This document shows positions 23,628-32,698 of a stretch of 62,946 nt of DNA, in pieces. The stretch lies in assembly GCA_900758315.1 (NCBI GenBank), contig CAAERF010000495.1:1-62946 (forward strand), read 5' to 3'. The stretch comes from an uncultured Oscillospiraceae bacterium (GTDB taxonomy: Bacteria > Bacillota > Clostridia > Oscillospirales > Oscillospiraceae). How positions within the stretch are numbered: the stretch's first letter is position 1; every line of letters starts with the position of its first letter. Below the pieces are notes generated by a model, which ran no database searches, had not been told where the DNA came from, and was given only the letters and a program-made list of their open reading frames with translations. The position numbers were made by a program, and so were the translations under genes.

Positions 23628-25058
23628 TCAGTAAGCCAGTTTTTCCTCCAGCCAGCTGACCAGCTGGTCGATGGGGATCCGGACCTGTTCCATGGTGTCC
23701 CGGTCCCGGATGGTGACGCAGTTGTCAGCGGGGGTGTTGTCATCGCCCACGGTCTCGAAGTCCACGGTGATGCAGTAGGGGGTGCCCACCTCGTCCTGAC
23801 GGCGATAGCGCTTGCCGATGGAGCCGGTGTCGTCGTAGTCCACCATGAAGTGCTTGGAGAGCATCTCCTGAATCTCACGGCCCTTGTCGCCCAGCTTCTT
23901 GGACAGAGGCAGCACGGCGGCCTTGAAGGGAGCCAGTGCGGGGTGGAAGTGCATGACCACACGGATGTCGTCGTTGCCCTTCTTGTCCTGGCCGACAACC
24001 TCTTCGTCGTAGGCCTCGATCAGGAAGGCCAGGGTGACCCGGTCTGCGCCCAGGGAGGGCTCGATGACGTAGGGGATATAGTGCTCGTTGGCGGCCTGAT
24101 CGAAGTAGGTCATGTCCTTGCCGGAGGTGTTCTGATGCTGGGTCAGGTCGTAGTCGGTGCGGTCGGCCACGCCCCAAAGCTCGCCCCAGCCGAAGGGGAA
24201 CAGGTACTCGAAGTCGGTGGTGGCCTTGGAGTAGAAGCACAGCTCCTCGGGAGAGTGATCCCGCAGCCGCAGGTTCTCATCCTTCATGTTCAGGTCCAGC
24301 AGCCACTGGTGACAGAAGTTGCGCCAGTAGTTGAACCACTCCAGGTCAGAGCCGGGCTGGCAGAAGAACTCCAGCTCCATCTGCTCGAATTCCCGGGTAC
24401 GGAAGGTGAAGTTGCCCGGGGTGATCTCGTTCCGGAAGGATTTGCCCACCTGGCACACGCCGAAGGGCAGCTTTTTCCGGGTGGTACGCTGGATGTTCTG
24501 GAAGTTGACAAAGATGCCCTGAGCGGTCTCGGGACGCAGATAGACGGTGTTCTTGGCATCCTCGGTGACGCCCTGGAAGGTCTTGAACATCAGGTTGAAC
24601 TGACGGATGTCGGTGAAGTTGTGCTTGCCGCAGGTGGGGCAGGGAATCTCATGCTCCGCGATGAAAGCGGCCATCTCCTCCTGGCTGAAGGCGTCCACGG
24701 GCTTGGGCAGGGTGAAGTTTTGTTCCTCGCACCAGTCCTCAATGAGCTTGTCGGCGCGGAAGCGCTCCTTGCACTCCTTACAGTCCATCAGCGGGTCAGA
24801 GAAGCCGCCCAGATGGCCGGAAGCCACCCAGGTCTGGGGGTTCATGAGGATGGCGGAGTCCAGACCCACGTTGTAGGGGTTCTCCTGGACGAACTTCTTC
24901 CACCAGGCCTTTTTCACGTTATTCTTCAGCTCTACGCCCAGAGGACCGTAGTCCCAGGTGTTGGCCAGGCCGCCGTAGATCTCACTGCCGGAGAACACAA
25001 AGCCGCGGCCCTTGCACAGGGCGATAATTTTTTCCATTGTTTTCTGACTGTTTTCCAT
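23628..25058 (-). CDS. glyS: glycyl-tRNA synthetase (dimeric class II type)
   Basis: A 476-residue alpha2-type glycyl-tRNA synthetase. Class II motif 1 lies around [20 protein letters not shown]. Motif 2 is [18 protein letters not shown] and motif 3 is [13 protein letters not shown]. The anticodon-binding domain occupies the C-terminal 100 residues ([18 protein letters not shown] onward). A pair of CxxC motifs (CKECKERF and CPTCGKHNF) probably binds zinc. The start is the ATG at 25058 with AAAGGAG 8 nt upstream. It is controlled by the T-box leader directly upstream. Confidence 0.95.
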   Translation of the reverse strand: MENSQKTMEKIIALCKGRGFVFSGSEIYGGLANTWDYGPLGVELKNNVKKAWWKKFVQENPYNVGLDSAILMNPQTWVASGHLGGFSDPLMDCKECKERFRADKLIEDWCEEQNFTLPKPVDAFSQEEMAAFIAEHEIPCPTCGKHNFTDIRQFNLMFKTFQGVTEDAKNTVYLRPETAQGIFVNFQNIQRTTRKKLPFGVCQVGKSFRNEITPGNFTFRTREFEQMELEFFCQPGSDLEWFNYWRNFCHQWLLDLNMKDENLRLRDHSPEELCFYSKATTDFEYLFPFGWGELWGVADRTDYDLTQHQNTSGKDMTYFDQAANEHYIPYVIEPSLGADRVTLAFLIEAYDEEVVGQDKKGNDDIRVVMHFHPALAPFKAAVLPLSKKLGDKGREIQEMLSKHFMVDYDDTGSIGKRYRRQDEVGTPYCITVDFETVGDDNTPADNCVTIRDRDTMEQVRIPIDQLVSWLEEKLAY

Positions 25059-25149
25059 AATGCAAACTCCTTTTCTGCCGCCGCTGGCTGTGCTGCCCGC
25101 ACTGAGGCAGCTGCGGCGGGAATTGACTGGTGATTGGCGGCGGGTTCCG

Positions 25150-25473
25150 GGCACAAAAAACGCCCCAAGCAACCCTTCGATTGCTTAGGGCGAACAGATA
25201 CTGTCCGTGGTACCACCTAACTTCGGCGCGCTGGCAGACCTGCCGGCGCAACCGCACTCACTTGCCCGTAACGGCGGGGACCGGCGGCCTTTACTGGGTC
25301 CGCAGAAGTGGGACCGTTCCTGCCGCAGCTCCGGGGCGCCTTCACCGTGTTCCTTCCGCAGCCTTGCACCGGAAATGGCCGCTCTCTGTTCGCCGGAAAC
25401 ACGGGTACTCCTCCCCATCGACGCTTTCTCTCGTATTGTGGAACATGGTATCATGTTTCCCCTCGGATGTCAA
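25150..25473 (-). promoter_or_regulatory. glycine T-box riboswitch and promoter of glyS
   Basis: On the minus strand a promoter TTGACA (25468-25473), 17 nt, TACCAT (25445-25450) starts a leader with the T-box hallmarks. These are an AGAGAAAGCG start, ACAGAGAGCGG in stem I, and the antiterminator sequence AGGTGGTACCACGG (about 25205-25218). The terminator is CGCCCTAAGC...GCTTGGGGCG plus six T (25154-25192). By analogy with the B. subtilis glyQS leader (GAAAGGC), the specifier is GGC at 25338-25340, in GTGAAGGCGCC. Uncharged tRNA-Gly would stabilise the antiterminator. The -35 overlaps the stop codon of the upstream lipoprotein gene. Confidence 0.9.
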
Positions 25474-26402
25474 GAGACGCTTTCGCTGTTATAGACCCGG
25501 GAGGTGTCCAGGGTGCCGTCCTTCTGGAAGGTGTAGGTGCCCAGATCGGTGGCGCACTGGGTGACGCCGCCGCCGGGATTGTAGGCATCCTTGAGGGCGC
25601 CCTTCAGGTCGTCATAGCTGATGGTGAACTCCACGATTCCCTCGGCGTAGCTCTGGAAGCTGTACTGGCCGGCGATAAAGACCAGGCCATTCCGATCGAA
25701 GTAGAACAAGTTGTCTGTGACCAGATCCTTCAGGTCGGATTGGGTTACCTTGTTGAAGAACAGGCCGTCCCGGTCGTGGATTTGGTTGATAAAGGAGACG
25801 ATGGTGTCGCGCGCCACGTCGCCGACACTATCTCCCAGGTCTGCCAGACTCAGGACCTGACCGGTGGCGGTGTCGTAGTTCCGGGCATAGCGGGCGTCAA
25901 AGCTGTGGGCGCCGCCAGTGTAGCCGGTCTCATCGAGGACCAGGCTGATGACCGCGTTGTCACAGCGGGCCCGGGTGATGTTCAGGGCGTGGTAGAGGGT
26001 CTGATAGGCGGAGTTGTCTGCGAGGGATTCGTCCGCCTGGTAGAGGTCCTCCGCCTCCTGTCGGGACTCCTGGGAGATGGATTGGAAGGTATCCAAAATC
26101 TGATCCAGGTCGGACTGAACAGCGGACTGGGCATCCTCATTGCCGGGGATGGAGACGGCAGCGGTGTTCCACTCGCTGTTGAGCAGGACGACCTTGCCGT
26201 CGTCACTCCGATAGCAGCCGGCCTCCTTGGAGAGGGTGACTGTAGGCATCTGGGGTCTGGAGGCGGCGGGAGTGCTGGAGGTCTCGGGGTGGTTGGTGGG
26301 CGCAGCGGTAAGGGAAGCGCTGGTGAGGCCGGTGGTAGAGCCGCAGGCACTCAGAGACAGAGTCATCAGTGCGGCCAGGCACAGCGCGGAATAGCGTTTC
26401 AT
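25470..26402 (-). CDS. lipoprotein with DUF4163/DUF3298-type domain
   Basis: A 310-residue exported lipoprotein with lipobox LSAC. A Thr/Ser/Pro-rich linker runs to about 50 and the conserved region starts near 60. It shows the DUF3298 pattern: DETGYTGGAHSFDARYARNYD, then TGQVLSLADLGD, a helical part, FYFDRNGLVFIAGQY and the terminal AEGIVEFTISYDDL. This arrangement is also found in RsiV-like lysozyme-binding proteins and their relatives, but the transmembrane anti-sigma part is absent. It is a paralogue of the next gene; the two are 62 nt apart and co-oriented. Ligand unknown. Confidence 0.85.
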   Translation of the reverse strand: MKRYSALCLAALMTLSLSACGSTTGLTSASLTAAPTNHPETSSTPAASRPQMPTVTLSKEAGCYRSDDGKVVLLNSEWNTAAVSIPGNEDAQSAVQSDLDQILDTFQSISQESRQEAEDLYQADESLADNSAYQTLYHALNITRARCDNAVISLVLDETGYTGGAHSFDARYARNYDTATGQVLSLADLGDSVGDVARDTIVSFINQIHDRDGLFFNKVTQSDLKDLVTDNLFYFDRNGLVFIAGQYSFQSYAEGIVEFTISYDDLKGALKDAYNPGGGVTQCATDLGTYTFQKDGTLDTSRVYNSESVS

Positions 26403-26464
26403 AAAAAGTGCTCCTTAGTAATCCCGAATCCTGCGGAGAAACAGGCGGGACATACGGTTTCAGG

Positions 26465-27766
26465 TTAGTTGGTCAGCGTGAAGGTGCGCAGGACGCTCTC
26501 CACCTGACTGCTGAACGCACTGTAACGCTGGGCGTTTTCCGCACTGGCCCCTTCGAACTGGACGTCGGTGGGGTAGATGGCCACATAGCTGACGTCGCCA
26601 TCAATGCTCAGCAGCGAATAGTCGGGCAGGTCCACATAGCTCTCGTCGGTGTAGGTCCGCAGAGAAAACAGCCAGCCGCCATCCATCTCGCTGTAGCAGC
26701 CGTTTTCAAAGAAGGCGACGGTGTCCTGATCCATCTTCACATAGACCTTGTTGACCCACTCCTGGGGCAGGGTCAGAGTCCAGCCGTTGCCCACTACCTT
26801 ATCAGAGGTGGTCAGGTAGTCCCGGGGCTGGAACTCCGGAGTGGTGCTTTCGGGCTCCACAGCCGGCGCAGGCTTCACATTGCTGCTGGCCTCGGAGACG
26901 CTGCCGTTGGGGAGATAGCTGCTGTCCAGGGCGTCGCCAAAATCGGCGTAGGGGATGGGGAACTCCAGGATTCCCGCGGCAGCACTCTGGAGAATCTGTT
27001 CCCGGGCGATAAAGACGATGTTGTCGTTGGTCAGGTAGAAGGTGGGGTAGACGGGCATATTTACCTCGTAGAGGGTGCTTCCGTCCTCGGTGCCGTCCAG
27101 CACCACGCGGTTGAGGCTGTCCCGGTAGTCGTCAAAGAGCTGATCGGCGTAACGGGCCGCCTGCTGGGCCACCAGGTCAGAGGCAGTGTCGCGGAACTGA
27201 TCGCCCAGCATGGAAAAGGTCAGAATCTCACCGGTCTCGGTCCGGTAGTTTTTGGCACTGCGGTAATCGGTGTCGTAGGAGCCGGCGTTGATGAGTTCAT
27301 CGGTGAGGATGCTGATCACGGTATCATCGGTGCGCTGGATGGTCATGTTGAGCTGGATGGACAGAGGCAGGGTATAGCCGTCCTCATAGGCGCTCTGGGC
27401 TGTGGGAAGCAGCTCCTGCTTGGCGAAGTCCAGCACCCGGGTCTGAATCATATACTCCAGATCGGACTGGATGGCGCTCTGGGCGGGCAGGTTATCGGCA
27501 ATGGTGACCGTGGGCCGGTCATAGGCGTACTCCACCAGTACCTGACCGCTGTCGTCGGTGATCTGCCCCTCCGTCCGGTTCAGCTGAATCTGGATGGAGC
27601 TGGGGGCAGTGCTGACGGTGCTGCTGGCGGTAGAGGTTGGGTCGGTGGTGGAGGGGGAGGCTGCCGGTTCAGTGGTGCCGTTCTGCTGACAGCCCACCAG
27701 CGTCAGGGTCAGCAATCCGCACGTCAGCGCGGCTGCGATCTGTTTGATAGGGGCGATGTATTTCAT
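26465..27766 (-). CDS. lipoprotein with DUF3298-type domain and extra C-terminal domain
   Basis: A 433-residue lipoprotein (lipobox LVGC) with a Thr/Ser-rich linker. It has the same domain as its downstream paralogue: NAGSYDTDYRSAKNYRTETG, EILTFSMLGDQF, FYLTNDNIVFIAREQ and ILEFPIPYADF. Unlike the paralogue it has about 120 further residues, beginning at KVVGNGWTLTLPQEW and ending RTFTLTN, perhaps a separate beta-domain. Probably the first gene of a two-gene unit facing the cell envelope. Confidence 0.85.
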   Translation of the reverse strand: MKYIAPIKQIAAALTCGLLTLTLVGCQQNGTTEPAASPSTTDPTSTASSTVSTAPSSIQIQLNRTEGQITDDSGQVLVEYAYDRPTVTIADNLPAQSAIQSDLEYMIQTRVLDFAKQELLPTAQSAYEDGYTLPLSIQLNMTIQRTDDTVISILTDELINAGSYDTDYRSAKNYRTETGEILTFSMLGDQFRDTASDLVAQQAARYADQLFDDYRDSLNRVVLDGTEDGSTLYEVNMPVYPTFYLTNDNIVFIAREQILQSAAAGILEFPIPYADFGDALDSSYLPNGSVSEASSNVKPAPAVEPESTTPEFQPRDYLTTSDKVVGNGWTLTLPQEWVNKVYVKMDQDTVAFFENGCYSEMDGGWLFSLRTYTDESYVDLPDYSLLSIDGDVSYVAIYPTDVQFEGASAENAQRYSAFSSQVESVLRTFTLTN

Positions 27767-28116
27767 AAGAAAATCCTCCTGAAGGGGGCAAAGTTCATGC
27801 CTGTTTGTTTATAGTTTAACGTAATTTTCATGTGGTGACAACAACAATCCTGTTACAAGTCGTCATATTTTTTGACAAATAGAAACAGAGAACCTTGCAG
27901 AATGGGGTGGAAACAGTGTAAAAATCTCACTGTATTTCCAAATAAGCGGGGTAAAATTTTGGCCAAAGTGGCGGATTTTTCTGGGATTTCCCAACGGGCC
28001 ATTGCAATTTCCGATTCATTATGTTACTCTTTTTCCAGACAAAGAAGTCAGTTGCGCAAGAGGGCGCCGCTGACTTCTTTCTTTTTTTGACCGCAACCAA
28101 GAGAGAGGGATTGACA
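27767..28116 (+). promoter_or_regulatory. amt leader region with an intrinsic terminator before the start codon
   Basis: This 350-nt gap holds no gene. Its right end carries a perfect 11-bp stem, AAAGAAGTCAG (28041-28051) with CTGACTTCTTT (28070-28080), followed by a run of seven T, ending 29 nt before the amt ATG. It can only act on transcripts entering amt, so amt-glnK is probably governed by transcription termination. A smaller hairpin ACAGTG/CACTGT (27913-27933) lies upstream. ANTAR-type antitermination is known for some nitrogen genes but its hexaloop signature is not clear here. Confidence 0.6.
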
Positions 28117-29346
28117 ATGGACAGTACAACCTTATATTATCTAAATACACTGTGGGTGCTGGTGGGGGCCATTCTGGTCTTTATCATGCACGCCGGATTC
28201 TCCATGGTGGAAGTGGGCATGTCCCGGGCCAAGAACGCCGCCAATATCGCCATGAAGAACGTGATGACGGTGGCCATCGGCGTGGTGGTCTACTACCTGG
28301 TGGGCTACGGCCTGATGTTCGGTGAGGACGTGGGTGGAATCATCGGCACCAGCCAGTTCTGCCTGATCGGCCTGAGCACCAGCGCGGAGGTGGCCGGAGT
28401 CAACGGCTTCGTCTACTTCTTCTTTGAGGGCATTTTCTGCGCCACCTGCGCGACGATTGTCTCCGGCGCCATGGCGGAGCGGACCAACTTCTACGCCTAT
28501 CTGTTCTTCTGCGCCGTCGCGGCGGCTTTCATCTACCCCATCATGGGCTACTGGATCTGGTCCGCTGACGGCTGGCTCAACAGCGTAGTGGGCTTCCACG
28601 ACTACGCCGGCGGCCTGGCCGTCCACGGCATCGGCGGCACCTGTGCACTGGTGGGCGCCAAGATGGTGGGAGCTCGCCGGGGCAAGTACGGCAAGGACGG
28701 CAAGATCTACGCCATTCCCGGCCACAACCTGATTTACGCCACTCTGGGCGTCCTGCTGCTGTTCTTCGGCTGGTTCGGATTCAACGGCTCCTCCTCCCTG
28801 GATATCACCAGTGAGGCCACCTATATCTCGGAAGTGGCCACCTTTATCGGCGGCTCGGTGGGCGGCCTCGCCACCATGTTCCTGACCCTGATTCTCTACC
28901 GCAAGGTGGACCCGGGCATGGTGCTCAACGGCGTGTTGGCCGGTCTGGTGGGTGTCACCCCCGGCGCGGATGCGCTCTCTCCGCTGGGCGCACTGTGCGT
29001 AGCGGTGATTGCCGCCGTCTGCATGACTCTGATGATCGGCGTGGTGGACCAGAAGTGGCATATCGACGATCCGGTGGGTGCCATCTCCGTACACGGTGTG
29101 TGCGGCGTGGTGGGCACCCTGTGCGTGGGCCTGTTCTCCATGGACAGCGGCCTGTTTTACGGCCACGGCGTCGGCCAGCTGGGCAGCCAGCTCATCGGCT
29201 GTGCCGTCTGCGTACCGCTGGCAGCTGCGGCGACCTTTGTCACCTTCAAGATTGCGGATAAGCTGTTCGGCCTGCGGGTGGATCCGGACTCCGAGATTGT
29301 GGGCCTGGACACCTCCGAACACGGCATGTCCGCCTACAACGACTGA
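28117..29346 (+). CDS. amt: ammonium transporter
   Basis: A 409-residue Amt/Mep/Rh channel with 11 helices. The twin-histidine pore is present (AVHGIGG and VHGVCG), as are FHDYAGG with its conserved Asp, and the phenylalanine-gate region WFGFNGSS. It imports ammonium under nitrogen limitation. The start is the ATG at 28117 (GAGAGAGGG upstream); the longer in-frame stretch lies in the leader. It is followed 20 nt later by a PII gene, the classical amtB-glnK pair. Confidence 0.95.
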   Translation: MDSTTLYYLNTLWVLVGAILVFIMHAGFSMVEVGMSRAKNAANIAMKNVMTVAIGVVVYYLVGYGLMFGEDVGGIIGTSQFCLIGLSTSAEVAGVNGFVYFFFEGIFCATCATIVSGAMAERTNFYAYLFFCAVAAAFIYPIMGYWIWSADGWLNSVVGFHDYAGGLAVHGIGGTCALVGAKMVGARRGKYGKDGKIYAIPGHNLIYATLGVLLLFFGWFGFNGSSSLDITSEATYISEVATFIGGSVGGLATMFLTLILYRKVDPGMVLNGVLAGLVGVTPGADALSPLGALCVAVIAAVCMTLMIGVVDQKWHIDDPVGAISVHGVCGVVGTLCVGLFSMDSGLFYGHGVGQLGSQLIGCAVCVPLAAAATFVTFKIADKLFGLRVDPDSEIVGLDTSEHGMSAYND

Positions 29347-29366
29347 GGAAAGAGGTTGATACGACG

Positions 29367-29735
29367 ATGCAGGATAAAATGTATAAGGTGGAAATTATCA
29401 CCCGTCTGGAAAAATTCGAGGAGCTCAAGGACGCCCTCAACGCCATCGGCGTGGAAGGCATGACCGTCTACAAGGTCGATGGCTGTGGTGCTCAGATGGG
29501 CTACGTCAGTTATTACCGCGGCGTACGTCAGGAGATTCACCTACTGCCCAAGATCAAGGTGGACCTGTTCATCTGCGAGACCCCGTTGGAGAAGATCTTC
29601 CAAGTGGTCCAGGAGACCCTCCACACCGGCGAAGTGGGCGACGGCAAGGTGTTTGTCACCGAGATTGCCGACGCCATGCGGATTCGCACCGGCGAGCGGG
29701 GCCGGGATGCCTTTATCGGGCCCTGCGAGTGTTAA
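29367..29735 (+). CDS. glnK: PII nitrogen regulatory protein (GlnK/GlnB family)
   Basis: A 122-residue PII protein. It starts YKVEIITRLEKFEELKDALN, with a C-terminal loop GDGKVFVTEIADAMRIRTGERG that binds ATP/ADP and 2-oxoglutarate. The T-loop (GCGAQMGYVSYYRGVRQEIH) differs from the canonical GRQKG...YRGAEY form, as in other anaerobe PII proteins encoded beside amt. It presumably plugs the Amt channel when nitrogen is ample. Co-transcribed with amt. Confidence 0.94.
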   Translation: MQDKMYKVEIITRLEKFEELKDALNAIGVEGMTVYKVDGCGAQMGYVSYYRGVRQEIHLLPKIKVDLFICETPLEKIFQVVQETLHTGEVGDGKVFVTEIADAMRIRTGERGRDAFIGPCEC

Positions 29736-29785
29736 ATACCTGATTGCAAACTGATTACCTACCTTTCTAACTAAAAATCGTACCG

Positions 29786-29830
29786 AAAAAGAAAACCGCT
29801 CTGACAGCATATGCCGTCGGGCGGTTTTCC
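29786..29830. terminator. bidirectional terminator between glnK and the BrkB gene
   Basis: Stem GAAAACCGC/GCGGTTTTC with a long loop that can itself form a small stem; A and T runs on either side. Confidence 0.8.
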
Positions 29831-29845
29831 AATCGTTTGTAGTTG

Positions 29846-30733
29846 TTACAGCCGCTTTTCCAGCAGGAAACGCACGGGAAGTCCTTGCTTTCGCCGCCAC
29901 CAGACGTAGTTGAGCACGTTGCCCAAGATGACGATATTGCCGCACAGGTAGAGCCAGACCATCAGGATGATTACGGAGGCCAGGGACCCGTACACGGTGG
30001 AGTAGCGGGCGGAGAAGCTGATGAAGGTGGAGAACAGGGCGCTGGCGCCCACCAGCAGGAAGGTGATGATCATGGCGCCCTTGATGACGGGCGGGCGTTT
30101 GTTGCCCCAGGGAGCAGTGATCCGATAGAGAAGGGTGAGGACCAGCAGGGCCACACCGAACAGGATCACCAGCCGGATCCAACGCAGGTTGGTGGGCAAG
30201 GGCAGCATGGAGAAGATGCGGCGGAACCAGGCAAAGAACCAGTTTCCGGTCAGCACCACGATCATGGACACGTACACCATCACCAGCAGCAGGACCGAGA
30301 AGATCAGAGAGGTAAGCATGTACCAGATGCCGCGAAAGGTACGCCGGCCATAGATCTCGGCGGAGATGGAGAGCAGGCTGCGGAAGGCGGCGGAGGAGGC
30401 GGTAATGGACATGATCAGGCCGGCCCAGAAGAGGGCGTTGGACTGGTGGGAGAGGACGTAGGTCACGTAGTCTGCGATGAGCTCGGAGGACTGGGTGGGG
30501 ATGATGGACTTGATAAAGGCGATCACCATGTCGGAATCCAGCGGCAACCAGCCCACGGCGGAAATCACCATAATCAGCATGGGAAACAGGGTCATCAGCA
30601 GGTAGTAGGCCAGTTCTGCGGAGCTGCGGGAGACTCGCCGGTCCAGATATACCTCGATCACATCCACGATAAAGGCCACCACCGGGTGCCCTTCCTTGAG
30701 TCGGTCCAGATATTGGTACAGTTTTTTTTCCAA
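29846..30733 (-). CDS. YihY/BrkB-family inner membrane protein
   Basis: A 295-residue protein with six helices, of the YihY/BrkB group (formerly misnamed RNase BN). Conserved parts are the N-terminal SSAELAYYLLMTLFPMLI, the central RITAPWGNKRPPVIKGA and the final GSLASVIILMVWLYLCGNIV. Its biological role is unsettled. It begins with TTG: the frame reads TTG-GAA-AAA directly, and GGAGG lies 8 nt upstream. Monocistronic. Confidence 0.9.
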   Translation of the reverse strand: MEKKLYQYLDRLKEGHPVVAFIVDVIEVYLDRRVSRSSAELAYYLLMTLFPMLIMVISAVGWLPLDSDMVIAFIKSIIPTQSSELIADYVTYVLSHQSNALFWAGLIMSITASSAAFRSLLSISAEIYGRRTFRGIWYMLTSLIFSVLLLVMVYVSMIVVLTGNWFFAWFRRIFSMLPLPTNLRWIRLVILFGVALLVLTLLYRITAPWGNKRPPVIKGAMIITFLLVGASALFSTFISFSARYSTVYGSLASVIILMVWLYLCGNIVILGNVLNYVWWRRKQGLPVRFLLEKRL

Positions 30734-30810
30734 TCAGCCACCTCCCGTTGTCATACGGATTGCTACCAATACAATTTTACCATTATACGCTATTCTGGCC
30801 GAAAAAGCCA

Positions 30811-30843
30811 GCAAAAAACCGCCTGTACAGAACAGACGGCTCA
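30811..30843 (-). terminator. rpsT terminator
   Basis: On the minus strand GCCGTCTGT...ACAGGCGG followed by six T, 24 nt after the rpsT stop. Confidence 0.85.
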
Positions 30844-30866
30844 TGCATCACAAAATGTTTTGTTGA

Positions 30867-31133
30867 TTAGCCCTCGATGGCGTTGAGCTTGATGGTCAGC
30901 TGATGCTTTCTGCGGGCGGCCTTATTCTTGTGCATCAGGCCATTGGCAGCAGCCTTGTCCACGTGCTTCACGGCGACCTTGTAAGCGGCAGCGGCCTCTT
31001 CCTTGGTACCATCGGCGACAGCGGCATCAAACTTCTTCAGTGCGGTCTTCACAGCGGAGACAGCAGCCTTGTTACGAGCGGCCTTGGTTTCGTTCACCAG
31101 TACGCGCTTTTTAGCAGACTTGATATTCGGCAA
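30867..31133 (-). CDS. rpsT: 30S ribosomal protein S20
   Basis: An 88-residue, very basic, helical protein. MPNIKSAKKRV at the N-terminus and MHKNKAARRKHQL near the C-terminus are S20 hallmarks. The start codon is TTG, with GGAGG 8 nt upstream. A non-AUG start is also known for E. coli rpsT, where it takes part in translational control. The next plus-strand gene is gpr, an arrangement seen in many Firmicutes although here the two are divergent. Confidence 0.97.
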   Translation of the reverse strand: MPNIKSAKKRVLVNETKAARNKAAVSAVKTALKKFDAAVADGTKEEAAAAYKVAVKHVDKAAANGLMHKNKAARRKHQLTIKLNAIEG

Positions 31134-31329
31134 ACCAAAAACCTCCTCTATCAGAAAAGTAGCAGGGTGGCCCGAGGCACACCCGTGCGGTTTTTAATTA
31201 TAGCACCAGAGTCAGAAGATTGCAACGGTTTTTCAAGAAAAATATATTTTTTTCCAACGGAGAGCATAGTTGGAGGCACCTGCGCCCATACTAAGGGGCG
31301 ACGAACCCAGACCAGAGGAGGGACAGTAG

Positions 31330-32223
31330 ATGGAAGGGAATCGGAGTGTCAGGACGGACCTGGCCATGGAGGCCGTAGAGCTGCGGACGGGAACGGAGCA
31401 GGGCCTTGGGGAGCTGGAGGGGGTTTCCCTGCGGGAGTTTGACCGGAACGGGATCCCGGTGACTGAGGTAAAGGTGCTGGATGAGCGGGGCGCCCAGTCG
31501 TTAGGGAAGCCGGTGGGCACCTACCTGACCCTGACCCTGGGACAGCTGCCCGGGCGCACGGGAGATGCCTTTTCCCGGACGGTGGAAGCGGTGGCAGAGG
31601 AGCTGCGCACCTTACTGCCGGGACGGGAGGACAATCCCGCTCTGGTGATCGGCCTGGGCAACCGGGACATCACGCCGGACGCAGTGGGGCCCATCGCCGT
31701 AGACTGCACCCTGGCCACCCGGCATCTGATCCATCAGGCTGCGGAGTACTTTGGCGACTACCGGCCGGTGTCGGCGGTGGCCGCCGGCGTGGTGGGTAGT
31801 ACCGGCGTGGAGAGCGCGGAGCTGATCCGGGCCCTGGTCCGGGAGATTCAGCCCGGCTTCATCATCGCCATCGACGCCCTGGCATCCCGATCGGCCCAGC
31901 GGCTGGGGAAGACTATTCAGATCGCGGACACCGGGATTACGCCCGGTTCCGGGGTGGGCAATGCCCGGGCAGAGCTGAGTCAGACCACGCTGGGGGTGCC
32001 GGTAATCGCCCTGGGCGTGCCCACGGTGGTGGACGCCGGGACCCTGGCGGCAGATCTGTCCGGTAAGGCGTCAGCGGCCGGTCAGGGACTGGAGCGGATG
32101 ATGGTCACCCCACGGGAGATCGACACCTTGGCGGCGGACACTGGCAAAGTGGTGGGCTACGGGGTCAGCCTGGCCCTTCAGACCGGCCTGGAGGTAGCGG
32201 ATCTGGAGCTGCTGCTGAGCTAA
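31330..32223 (+). CDS. gpr: germination protease (GPR), spore endopeptidase
   Basis: A 297-residue GPR protease that degrades small acid-soluble spore proteins at germination. It starts VRTDLAMEA, with the SASP-like propeptide site. NPALVIGLGNRDITPDAVGP around 97-116 and AGVVGSTGVESAELIRALV are conserved, and DALASRSAQRLGKTIQIADTGI is the family core. Its presence says the organism, or its recent ancestor, forms spores. It has its own GAGGAGGGACAG ribosome site. spoIIP, often next to it, is not here. Confidence 0.95.
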   Translation: MEGNRSVRTDLAMEAVELRTGTEQGLGELEGVSLREFDRNGIPVTEVKVLDERGAQSLGKPVGTYLTLTLGQLPGRTGDAFSRTVEAVAEELRTLLPGREDNPALVIGLGNRDITPDAVGPIAVDCTLATRHLIHQAAEYFGDYRPVSAVAAGVVGSTGVESAELIRALVREIQPGFIIAIDALASRSAQRLGKTIQIADTGITPGSGVGNARAELSQTTLGVPVIALGVPTVVDAGTLAADLSGKASAAGQGLERMMVTPREIDTLAADTGKVVGYGVSLALQTGLEVADLELLLS

Positions 32224-32263
32224 CGGTGTTTTTTAACAAACCCTTCACATTGTAGTCATGATT

Positions 32264-32395
32264 TTGCCTTAATTCTATTGTATTCTACTATCGAAGCAAG
32301 GGTAAATGCTTCATAACCTCTCTTCTTTCTTTTTTCTTTCTCTTTTTCTCTTTTCTTTTCAGGAAGACGCCCGACCGCTGATGGCCGGGCGTTTT
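32264..32395 (+). ncRNA. possible ~100-nt CU-rich small RNA
   Basis: After gpr comes a plausible promoter (TTGCCT 32264-32269, 16 nt, TACTAT 32286-32291), then a GAAGCA/TGCTTC hairpin (32293-32312). A stretch of about 45 pyrimidines (32316-32360) follows, and the terminator ACGCCCG/CGGGCGT with TTTT (32367-32395). No ORF is present. A long C/U tract is what one expects of an RNA that masks purine-rich Shine-Dalgarno sites. The alternative is the untranslated tail of gpr mRNA. Confidence 0.4.
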
Positions 32396-32426
32396 CATTT
32401 GCGGGAGGACAGTCCACCCAATGCGA

Positions 32427-32466
32427 TCAAAAGAGCCGCACCCATACCGGTGCGGCTCTTTTGGCG
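32427..32466. terminator. bidirectional terminator
   Basis: Stem AAAAGAGCCGCACC/GGTGCGGCTCTTTT; it ends the small membrane-protein gene on the minus strand and backs up the gpr-side terminator. Confidence 0.9.
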
Positions 32467-32479
32467 TGCGGCTGACCGA

Positions 32480-32638
32480 TCAGTCCGTGTCCAGATCGAA
32501 CTGAATTTTCTCCACCTTGTTGCCCTCCTCCGGTGCGAAGGAGAGACGGGTGCACAGGTGCTCCACCACGCCCACAAAGGCGCAGAAAGCGGCAAAAATG
32601 CCCGCGATACCGATGATGACTTTAACCAGATGTTTCAT
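32480..32638 (-). CDS. small membrane protein, 52 aa
   Basis: Short ORF with a strong GGGAGG ribosome site. One transmembrane helix (VKVIIGIAGIFAAFCAFVGVV) is followed by a hydrophilic tail, SFAPEEGNKVEKIQFDLDTD. It lies 60 nt downstream of the HD-domain gene on the same strand and has a proper terminator. I do not recognise the family; the composition and signals suggest a real gene. Confidence 0.65.
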   Translation of the reverse strand: MKHLVKVIIGIAGIFAAFCAFVGVVEHLCTRLSFAPEEGNKVEKIQFDLDTD

Positions 32639-32698
32639 GATGATTCCTCCCGAAAACAAGCTGATACGCAGGGGTTTAAGGTTGGGACAGCGCACCGG

